This document shows, piece after piece, positions 1 through 5,409 of a DNA stretch of 6,185 nt (the first letter of the stretch is position 1; the number at the start of each line of letters is the position of its first letter). The stretch is from DATFYM01 sp035315065. Lineage in GTDB: Bacteria; Acidobacteriota; Terriglobia; UBA7540. The translations under genes and the position numbers were made by a program. The notes under the pieces were generated by a model, which was given only the letters and a program-made list of their open reading frames with translations, did no database searches and had not been told where the DNA came from. The stretch lies in the NCBI GenBank assembly GCA_035315065.1, contig DATFYM010000236.1, forward strand, positions 1 through 6,185. The letters are read 5' to 3'.

Positions 1-909
1 GGAGTAGTTGCATTCACAGTAACAATTTCACTGGCAACGGTTTTGTTGCTATGTGGCACCGCTGCGGCCCAGTCCGCTAAAGCCGAGGGGCTGATAGCCG
101 GACGAAGCGGTGACACCATGACGATACGAACTGCAGATTCGTCGAGTGTGGTGGTGGTTCTCACCGACACTACACAAGTGGCCCAAGTACAGGGCGCCTT
201 CAAGGCGCGACGCAAGCAAATGTCGATGGCCGCGCTCATACCGGGTCTCCAGGTCAAGGTAGAGGGGTCCTACAACCCCCAAAACCAACTGGTGGCCAAG
301 TCAGTTACGTTCAAAGGCAACGATCTCGAGGACGCGGAGAAGATCCAGGCCGGCATGGCCCCGGCGAAGGAGCAGATACAGCAGAGCGAACAGGAGCTGG
401 CGGAGCAGAAGGCAGCGCTGGCGCGGCAACAGCAAGAAATGCAGGAACAACAACAACAAATGAAGGAGGCGCAAGACAAGATTGACGCCAATAAAGCGGC
501 CATTGAGGCCGCCAACAAACGCTTCGGCCAGTTGGACGATTACAATATCCTCGACGAGGTGACGGTTTACTTCGGCAATGGCAAAGTTAAAGTTGATCCC
601 AAGTACACTCCCCAACTGCTGGAACTGGTGAAGAAAGCCCAAACCATCAACGGCTACGTGATACAGGTGAAAGGCTACGCCTCCTCTGTCGGCAGTGCTT
701 CGTTGAATCAGAAGCTCAGCGACGACCGCGCCTCCAATGTGACGAATATCTTGATTCAGCAGGGCCATGTTCCGCTCACCAGAATGCTGGCCCCAGGCGC
801 AATGGGCGAGAGCCACCAAGTCGGCAGCGACAAGACGGCTGAAGGACAGGCGGAGAACCGTCGCGTCGTGGTCCGGGTGCTTCAGAACAAGGGGATTGCG
901 GGGACGTAG
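1..909 (+). CDS. OmpA-family outer-membrane/peptidoglycan-associated protein, 5' partial
   Basis: Frame 1 is open from the first base, and the codons before the TTG at 43 already encode a hydrophobic stretch (AFTVTISLATVLLL). The true start therefore lies upstream of the window, and what is visible is most of a Sec signal peptide with a likely signal peptidase I site after GTAAA (about 58-72). Three parts follow. A beta-rich domain at about 82-315 resembles DUF5666-type OB-like domains (T-D-T-T, then LIPGLQVKVEG). A charged, Gln-rich helical region at about 325-537 is predicted coiled coil. An OmpA C-terminal domain at about 556-885 carries the family's peptidoglycan-binding pattern LNQKLSDDRASNV and a final ENRRV. 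The expected role is a periplasmic link between outer membrane and peptidoglycan. I see no transmembrane beta-barrel; the N-domain and coiled coil take its place. An LLLC-G lipobox is conceivable, but Leu before the Cys is atypical. The domain call is secure; the precise role is inferred. Confidence 0.88.
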   Translation, partial: GVVAFTVTISLATVLLLCGTAAAQSAKAEGLIAGRSGDTMTIRTADSSSVVVVLTDTTQVAQVQGAFKARRKQMSMAALIPGLQVKVEGSYNPQNQLVAKSVTFKGNDLEDAEKIQAGMAPAKEQIQQSEQELAEQKAALARQQQEMQEQQQQMKEAQDKIDANKAAIEAANKRFGQLDDYNILDEVTVYFGNGKVKVDPKYTPQLLELVKKAQTINGYVIQVKGYASSVGSASLNQKLSDDRASNVTNILIQQGHVPLTRMLAPGAMGESHQVGSDKTAEGQAENRRVVVRVLQNKGIAGT

Positions 910-925
910 TAACTGCGTTTGGTTT

Positions 926-933
926 GGCGGGAG
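926..933 (+). promoter_or_regulatory. Shine-Dalgarno site choosing the DUF2252 start
   Basis: GGCGGGAG ends 10 nt before the ATG at 944 but only 1 nt before the in-frame ATG at 935. This favours 944 as the translation start. The site lies in the 34-nt gap after the OmpA gene, so the downstream gene can be translated independently from a shared transcript. Confidence 0.5.
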
Positions 934-943
934 CATGAAGCGT

Positions 944-2362
944 ATGACCGCAACTGCAAAGGTTGTGCCAATTAGGGTGAGTAAGAAGACTCCCGCGTTG
1001 CCAGTGCATGGTTCACGCGATGAGCTTTATCAAGCGGGTAAAGCACTGCGAGACAAGTGTCCGCGAACTTCCCAGGCTGAATGGAAAGTACCGCGCGGCC
1101 GGCCAGACCCGGTCGAACTGGTGTTGCAGGCCGAGAAGGGACGCCTCCCCGACCTGCTGCCGTTACGCCATGGGCGCATGGTTCGCTCCGCGTTCACGTT
1201 CTATCGCGGGTCGGCCCTCACAATGGCCTGCGACCTGGCCTCCACGCCATCCACTGGAGTTCGCGTCCAATGCTGCGGCGACGCCCACCTGTGCAATTTC
1301 GGCGGATTCGCCACCCCGGAGCGGAGGGTCATCTTCTCCGTCAATGATCTGGACGAAACTCTGCCGGCCCCGTGGGAGTGGGACGTCAAGCGCCTTGCCG
1401 CGAGCTTCGTCGTGGCTTGCCGGGATAACGGTCTGAGCGATGCCGCAGCCAAAGATGTGGTGATGACCTGTATTCGCACTTACCGCGAGTCAATGGCCGA
1501 ATTCAGCCAACTGAAGACGCTGGAGGTGTGGTATCAGGCGATGGATGTCGACGAACTGGTGGCAAGCATCAAGGACCCCGAGCTCCGTAGCAGGGGTCTG
1601 AAGCGCCTTCAGAAGGAGCGGGGACGCAGCATCGCCGAGGACATTTTTCCCAAGCTGGTTGAGCACAAGGGCGAGATGCCCTTCATCAAGGATCAGCTTC
1701 CGACGATCTTCCACATGGAAGGCTATCCCCCGGGAAAAATCCAGAGCGCCGTCATGGCCGCGTTCGCCCAATACCGCGATACTCTGCCTGCCTCTTACCA
1801 CTCATTGCTTGATCGACACGAGATCCGGGATGCCGCTATCAAGGTAGTAGGCATCGGAAGCGTCGGGACTTCCTGCTGGGTGCTCCTCTTAATGGCCGGC
1901 GAGGGGGATCCTCTTTTCCTCCAGATCAAGGAGGCGCGCGCCTCGGTGCTGGAGCCCTACGCCGGTGCGAGCCCTTTCCCCAACCACGGCCAGCGGGTGG
2001 TGGACGGCTACCGGCTCATGCAGCCCGCCAGCGACATGTTCCTGGGTTGGACTCAAGGACCCAAACGGCACTTCTTCGTCCGCCAGCTTAAGGACATCAA
2101 GATCAGCATTCGCGTGGAGAGCTTCGGCGCCCCTGAGATGGATCTTTACGCTACGTGGTGCGGCAGGGCGCTAGCGCTCTCCCATGCCCGCGCCGGATCG
2201 TCGGTCCTGCTCAGCAGTTACATGGGCAAGAGCGACACATTCGACAAGGCCATATCCACATTCTCACTCGCCTACGCCGACCAGAACGAGAGCGACCACG
2301 CCGCCCTTGAGCGGGCGGTGCGCAAAGGCAAGGTGAAGGCGGTCTTCGAGGAGACGAAGTGA
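944..2362 (+). CDS. DUF2252 (COG4320) family protein, kinase-like motifs
   Basis: This is a 472-residue protein, a usual length for DUF2252. The open frame extends upstream to 767, but that part overlaps the OmpA gene and reads like out-of-frame coding; 935 is an alternative start. Family blocks in order are GDAHLCNFG (112-120), VNDLDE (133-138), WEWDVKRLAAS (144-154), GIGSVGT (303-309), LQIKEA (326-331), HGQRVVDG (348-355), VRQLKDIK (379-386) and LSHARAG (412-418). No signal peptide or membrane segment is visible, so it is probably cytoplasmic. The family has no settled function that I know of. The GDxHxxNFG and NDxDE blocks resemble the catalytic-loop and metal-binding motifs of APH/HipA-type kinases, so a phosphotransferase activity is plausible but inferred. 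It is probably co-transcribed with the upstream OmpA-like gene. There is no truncation or frameshift. The family call is firm; the role is unknown. Confidence 0.92.
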   Translation: MTATAKVVPIRVSKKTPALPVHGSRDELYQAGKALRDKCPRTSQAEWKVPRGRPDPVELVLQAEKGRLPDLLPLRHGRMVRSAFTFYRGSALTMACDLASTPSTGVRVQCCGDAHLCNFGGFATPERRVIFSVNDLDETLPAPWEWDVKRLAASFVVACRDNGLSDAAAKDVVMTCIRTYRESMAEFSQLKTLEVWYQAMDVDELVASIKDPELRSRGLKRLQKERGRSIAEDIFPKLVEHKGEMPFIKDQLPTIFHMEGYPPGKIQSAVMAAFAQYRDTLPASYHSLLDRHEIRDAAIKVVGIGSVGTSCWVLLLMAGEGDPLFLQIKEARASVLEPYAGASPFPNHGQRVVDGYRLMQPASDMFLGWTQGPKRHFFVRQLKDIKISIRVESFGAPEMDLYATWCGRALALSHARAGSSVLLSSYMGKSDTFDKAISTFSLAYADQNESDHAALERAVRKGKVKAVFEETK

Positions 2363-2464
2363 GCGGGCCGGGCGAAGCCCCAGATGAGATCTGGCGATAA
2401 ACAGCTCGTTACACAAGCAAGCCTGCGGGGCGCCCCCGGAGTCGAATCACTTGTGAAGTGGCGA
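2363..2464. other. Convergent intergenic zone with stem-loops
   Basis: This is the gap between the stop of the plus-strand DUF2252 gene and the stop of the minus-strand small gene. Two hairpins follow the DUF2252 stop in tandem: GGGC-gaa-GCCC at 2370-2380, and CCAGAT-gag-ATCTGG at 2380-2394, a perfect 6-bp stem. A third, CACTT-gtg-AAGTG at 2448-2460, sits just beyond the stop of the minus-strand gene. None is followed by a T-tract in either direction, so they are not standard intrinsic terminators. They may still stabilise or help end the two converging transcripts. Confidence 0.35.
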
Positions 2465-2665
2465 TTACAAGTTGCGTTCATGCCAGTAAACGCCTTCATC
2501 ACGCGGGAAATCCTCACAGCGATGGGCTTCGAAAGTGGCTTGTCCTGCGCTAACATCGTCGCCCTCTATCCGAAGAGTCCATGCGCAGCGCCCGCACGTG
2601 TATATGATGATTCCTTTCGGCGTTCGGACAGGGCATAGAAAGCGCGGAGGGTCATCGTCCGGCAT
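2465..2665 (-). CDS. Small Cys/His protein, putative zinc-binding, uncharacterised
   Basis: This is a 66-residue ORF starting at the ATG at 2665, with an in-frame TAA 12 nt upstream, so the start cannot move far. It contains C11, then C24-x2-C27 in the context YTCGRCAWTL, then H48-x-C50 in FEAHRCEDFP. That spacing suits a single treble-clef or zinc-ribbon-like metal site. The pattern (CxxC followed by aromatic W, then FxxHxC about 20 residues later) resembles short hypothetical proteins I recall from acidobacteria, though I cannot name a family. No good Shine-Dalgarno site precedes the ATG, which weakens the call; the mRNA may be leaderless or poorly translated. A candidate terminator separates it from the upstream membrane-protein gene, so it probably has its own promoter. 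The overlapping plus-strand frame has no recognisable composition. Function unknown. Confidence 0.58.
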   Translation of the reverse strand: MPDDDPPRFLCPVRTPKGIIIYTCGRCAWTLRIEGDDVSAGQATFEAHRCEDFPRDEGVYWHERNL

Positions 2666-2700
2666 ATGAATAGTTTACAAAACCGTTCCCGGTCTAGATG

Positions 2701-2723
2701 AAAACAGGAATCCGACGATTCTG
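2701..2723 (-). terminator. Candidate intrinsic terminator after the 393-aa membrane protein gene
   Basis: Read on the minus strand, CAGAATC-GTCG-GATTC(C)TG forms a 7-bp stem with one bulged C and a 4-nt loop, followed at once by TTTT. It begins 20 nt after the stop of the membrane-protein gene and lies before the start of the small Cys/His gene. The stem is rather AT-rich and the T-run short, so efficiency is uncertain. Confidence 0.42.
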
Positions 2724-2743
2724 CGAATGGCATTCATCTATCC

Positions 2744-3925
2744 TCAAAACACGACCTTGATGATGCGCATAATAAGTTCTTCCGGGGAGAAAATCGTGAG
2801 CAAGAGAGGTACGAGGGGAGCTGCCGTAGCGGCGGCCAGACGGGCGATGTCCTGAAGTCCGAACGGGACCGGACGCACCTCGCGGACAATGTCGTAGCTA
2901 TTGCCGAGATCGGCGAGCGACTGGATGTCGGCAGCTCCGAGCAGTTCTTCGGAAGGGGCTGGATCGCGGACCCATTTCTGTTCGAAGCTCTCGACGTAAC
3001 GCTGAGCGAGCAGGCCGTACTCGGCCAATCCCTTCCTTTTTGCGCGAGCCATCCGGGGAGTAAACATCAAGAGCGGGCCGAGCAGGACAAGCACGAAAAA
3101 GGCCACAAAGCCGCCGGCCTGTAACTTGAAGGACAGCAAACTTTCCCCCCTGTAAAGGACGCGAGCGGCAACCAGGCCGGCGAGCATAGCCCCCTGAGCG
3201 AAAAGGATCGGACCGAAGGCGTAGGAACTCTTGCCCAGGAAGGCGAGACCGGCACAGCGATCGGGGTGAGTCGCAATAAGGTTCAGGTCGATTCGGGAGA
3301 CGTGCCACAAAAAGCGAAACCAGATGAAGAGCCTCAAGTACCAGCGCAGCAGGAGGAACTGCACGATGGGGATGCTGATGAACACGTACCAGAAGCCGGC
3401 GGGGCTCAGGTGCCAGCGTCCGCCGGGATTGGCGTACCAGGTCGGGGTGTCGAATGCAACCCGACCGTGCCAGAACCACAGGCCAAAGGTGTAGACGAGA
3501 ATCAAGAGTCCGACCTCGGCGGGGATGGAATTGCGCAACCTGGTGGCTGAGTCGATCGCGCCGTGAAAGCGGGTCAGGTCTTGGGACAAAACGATGCGCC
3601 GTTCGACGAAGCAGCGCACAACGGGACGTATCCGGGAATGAACAACCAGCTCGGCAACGATCAGCACCGGAAGTGCAACGAGGAATCGTACATGCACTTC
3701 AACGTCGTGAAAGAAGGAAAGGCGACCGAAGCTACTAGCTGAGGAGCCGAGCATGGAGAGGAGCAACAGCGGCAGCCATGCGACCAGCGTGACAATGAGC
3801 AGCCGGCGATACAAGAGCTCTAAGCCATCTCCAGCGAGCCGCGACCTCCGAAAAAGCTGGAAGATCGGGCCACCTAGTACCAAGGAGAAATCGGATGGTT
3901 GCTCAACAAGACTAGGATCCGTCAT
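2744..3925 (-). CDS. Conserved uncharacterised polytopic inner-membrane protein
   Basis: The 393-residue product starts with ATG at 3925; an AAGG lies 10 nt upstream. Hydrophobic segments are visible at about 41-60, 79-96, 136-152, 176-205 (long, perhaps two), 234-256, 270-288 and 361-378, giving roughly seven membrane spans. Blocks that look conserved are THPDRCAGLAFL (219-230), which resembles the HPDRxGGLGFL pattern seen in related hypothetical membrane proteins, and the cytosolic-looking stretch IQSLADLGNSYDIVREVRPVPFG (334-356) before the last helix. It has no signal peptide, no nucleotide-binding motif and no transporter signature that I recognise. It follows the AI-2E-type transporter gene by 66 nt on the same strand and is probably in its operon. 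Function unknown; the gene itself is certain from its length and its hydrophobic pattern. Confidence 0.87.
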   Translation of the reverse strand: MTDPSLVEQPSDFSLVLGGPIFQLFRRSRLAGDGLELLYRRLLIVTLVAWLPLLLLSMLGSSASSFGRLSFFHDVEVHVRFLVALPVLIVAELVVHSRIRPVVRCFVERRIVLSQDLTRFHGAIDSATRLRNSIPAEVGLLILVYTFGLWFWHGRVAFDTPTWYANPGGRWHLSPAGFWYVFISIPIVQFLLLRWYLRLFIWFRFLWHVSRIDLNLIATHPDRCAGLAFLGKSSYAFGPILFAQGAMLAGLVAARVLYRGESLLSFKLQAGGFVAFFVLVLLGPLLMFTPRMARAKRKGLAEYGLLAQRYVESFEQKWVRDPAPSEELLGAADIQSLADLGNSYDIVREVRPVPFGLQDIARLAAATAAPLVPLLLTIFSPEELIMRIIKVVF

Positions 3926-3991
3926 CGTGTGTAAGCCTTGCTCTCAAAGTACTTTCGAATAGTTTCTTGGTCGCCTAAGAGGAAATCCGGC

Positions 3992-5074
3992 TCACGTGTA
4001 TTGATTGACCGCAGGCGTTCCCTCGAGCCAAGCGAGGAACAACTTATAACCTACCGATAAAACGATCGCACCGACAAACAGGCCGATGATGCCCATGGCC
4101 ACGAATCCGCCAATCGCTCCGAGAAAAACCACGGCGATGGGAACCGCGACGCCGCGCCCCAGCAGCAGGGGCTTCAGCACGTTGTCCATCAACCCCACGA
4201 TGATGCACCAAATCAGAAAAATCACGGCCTTAGTGGTACTGGCGGTCGCAAATACGTAAATCACCGCAGGAACGAGTACGAGGCCTCCCACCTGAAGTAC
4301 GGCTGCGATCAGGAAAATCACTGCCCACAGACCCATCGCAGGAAGCCCCACCACCAGAAAGCCGAGCAAGGCGAAAGCCGATTGGATGATAGCAACGCCG
4401 ATAATACCGAAGGTGACGCTGCGTATCGTGGACCCTACCAGTTTCTGAAACTCAGGTCCCTTCTCACCGAAAAGGCGGTTGGCCAGGGAGCGGGTCATCT
4501 CATAAGCGGCCTGTGCGTTGGCTAGAAGCACACCGGAAACCACGATGGAAAGGAGCAATTGCAACACCGTAACGCCCAATCCCGCGGTTGCAGAGAGTAC
4601 CCCGGGAAGCGCGGCCTTGATTTGTGGAGCGAACTCTTTGAGCAACTCTGTCAGGTCTCTGGAAGCCAGAAGCCACACCTTTGTCAGGGGAGCGCCTATC
4701 AGAGGCCAACCGGCGATGCCGGGTGGTGGCGGAGGGACGATGGCGGCTCCCGACTTTACGTGGGCAGTGACGGCTTGGACGCCCTCGACCAGGCTGTCTG
4801 CAAGCAAAAAGACGGGAAGAATTAAGACAGCCAGAAGAATCAAGGTAAACAATACGGCGGCCAGGACGCCACGCCCTCCTATCAGTTTCTGCAACCTCTT
4901 GAAAGCCGGGTAAGCAGCGACCGCGATGATAATCCCCCAGGCCAGCAGAGGAATGAACGGCCGCAGGATCAGGAGACAGGCGGTGGCCAGCAGAACAGTC
5001 AGGCCAATGTGGATAGACGCTTCGAGGGCGCGGTTTATCTGGGCCTCGTTGTACGCACGTGGTTCAACAGTCAC
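3992..5074 (-). CDS. AI-2E family transporter (PF01594, UPF0118)
   Basis: A 360-residue polytopic protein, typical length for this family. It starts with GTG at 5074, chosen because GGGAGGA lies 7 nt upstream. Hydrophobic segments lie at about 22-37, 41-57, 70-93, 163-186, 218-243, 247-277 (two helices), 282-296 and 309-345. The loop after the third helix has the PPPPPG motif (114-119) followed by GWPLIG. The C-terminal half carries the family signature MDNVLKPLLLGRG (296-308), then VPIAVVFLGAIGG and GIIGLFVGAI. Family members include E. coli TqsA, linked to autoinducer-2 export, and others reported as Na+/H+ antiporters; the substrate cannot be told from sequence. The usual family motif near the end is FxGP, while here it is FVGAI, lacking the Pro. 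A sigma70-like promoter lies about 100 nt upstream, and the downstream membrane protein is probably co-transcribed. Confidence 0.93.
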   Translation of the reverse strand: MTVEPRAYNEAQINRALEASIHIGLTVLLATACLLILRPFIPLLAWGIIIAVAAYPAFKRLQKLIGGRGVLAAVLFTLILLAVLILPVFLLADSLVEGVQAVTAHVKSGAAIVPPPPPGIAGWPLIGAPLTKVWLLASRDLTELLKEFAPQIKAALPGVLSATAGLGVTVLQLLLSIVVSGVLLANAQAAYEMTRSLANRLFGEKGPEFQKLVGSTIRSVTFGIIGVAIIQSAFALLGFLVVGLPAMGLWAVIFLIAAVLQVGGLVLVPAVIYVFATASTTKAVIFLIWCIIVGLMDNVLKPLLLGRGVAVPIAVVFLGAIGGFVAMGIIGLFVGAIVLSVGYKLFLAWLEGTPAVNQYT

Positions 5075-5081
5075 GGCCGAG

Positions 5082-5088
5082 TCCTCCC
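5082..5088 (-). promoter_or_regulatory. Strong Shine-Dalgarno site for the AI-2E-family gene
   Basis: On the minus strand GGGAGGA stands 7 nt before the GTG at 5074. It is close to ideal in sequence and spacing, and supports the non-ATG start. Confidence 0.7.
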
Positions 5089-5175
5089 GAAGACGCCAGC
5101 AACCTTACCCGGCACCTGAACTCAGTTGGTTTGGCCAACTTCTCCCTTTCATGAAGAGGTCCGGATCAAGGCCCG

Positions 5176-5204
5176 ATCATACGGGCAGCCGTTAGATCTC
5201 ACAA
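5176..5204 (-). promoter_or_regulatory. Candidate sigma70-type promoter for the AI-2E-family operon
   Basis: On the minus strand TTGTGA (5199-5204) and TATGAT (5176-5181) are separated by exactly 17 bp. The -10 box matches TATAAT at five of six positions and the -35 matches TTGACA at four of six. Transcription would start near 5169, giving a leader of about 95 nt before the GTG start. A short inverted repeat GCCCG/CGGGC (5171-5175 and 5182-5186) flanks the -10 box and could mark an operator, though it may be chance. Confidence 0.42.
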
Positions 5205-5339
5205 CTGGGGATTTCCCTAGTACGCCAACGCGCGAAGTTCGAAGAAAGAAATGGCTTCAGGAAGACTCTTGTGTCGGCACAGGTCCAGAATTCAGAGAGG
5301 TCGCTACTGGGCTTGCTAACCGCGACTTGAACCCTTTAC

Positions 5340-5361
5340 GCAGATCCCATACTGGGTCTGC
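5340..5361 (-). other. Stem-loop downstream of the Gly/Tyr-rich protein gene
   Basis: On the minus strand GCAGA-CCCA-gta-TGGG-A-TCTGC forms a 9-bp, GC-containing stem with one bulged A and a 3-nt loop. It starts 49 nt after the stop at 5410. No T-tract follows, so it is not a canonical intrinsic terminator; it may be a 3'-end stabilising structure or a weak terminator. Part of it (5349-5355) could pair instead with CCAGTAT at 5378-5384. Confidence 0.35.
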
Positions 5362-5409
5362 CTACGTACCATATTCTCCAGTATCGGGCGCCAATCCGTA
5401 TCTGCTGGG

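Larger units (their letters stand above)
5075..5409. other. 335-nt intergenic region between two minus-strand genes
   Basis: This region separates the end of the Gly/Tyr-rich protein gene from the start of the AI-2E-type transporter gene. It contains a 9-bp stem-loop at 5340-5361, a sigma70-like promoter at 5176-5204, a 6-bp hairpin AGTTGG-tttgg-CCAACT at 5124-5140 that would fall in the 5' leader of the transporter mRNA, and the transporter's Shine-Dalgarno site. Open frames across it have no recognisable protein composition, and I see no tRNA or known riboswitch. Confidence 0.6.

Noticed and set aside
301..936. Long minus-strand frame opposite the OmpA gene
   Set aside because: It is a Leu-rich antisense reading of Gln/Ala-rich coiled-coil codons and matches nothing recognisable.
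767..943. Upstream extension of the DUF2252 frame overlapping the OmpA gene
   Set aside because: The added residues are Arg-rich out-of-frame translation of the OmpA domain, and a Shine-Dalgarno site fits the ATG at 944.
2427..2436. GGGGCGCCCC palindrome in the convergent zone
   Set aside because: It has no room for a loop and no T-run; probably GC-rich chance symmetry.
2384..2638. Plus-strand 84-codon frame overlapping the small Cys/His gene
   Set aside because: Its ATG sits inside a hairpin, there is no ribosome-binding site, and no domain-like pattern is visible, while the opposite strand has a coherent Cys/His motif.
3946..3955. Perfect palindrome AAAGTACTTT in the transporter/membrane-protein gap
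   Set aside because: Ten bases is short enough for chance, and no promoter element is next to it to suggest an operator.
5324..5334. tRNA T-arm-like GGGTTCAAGTC on the minus strand
   Set aside because: The flanking bases do not form the 5-bp T-stem and no acceptor or anticodon arm can be built.
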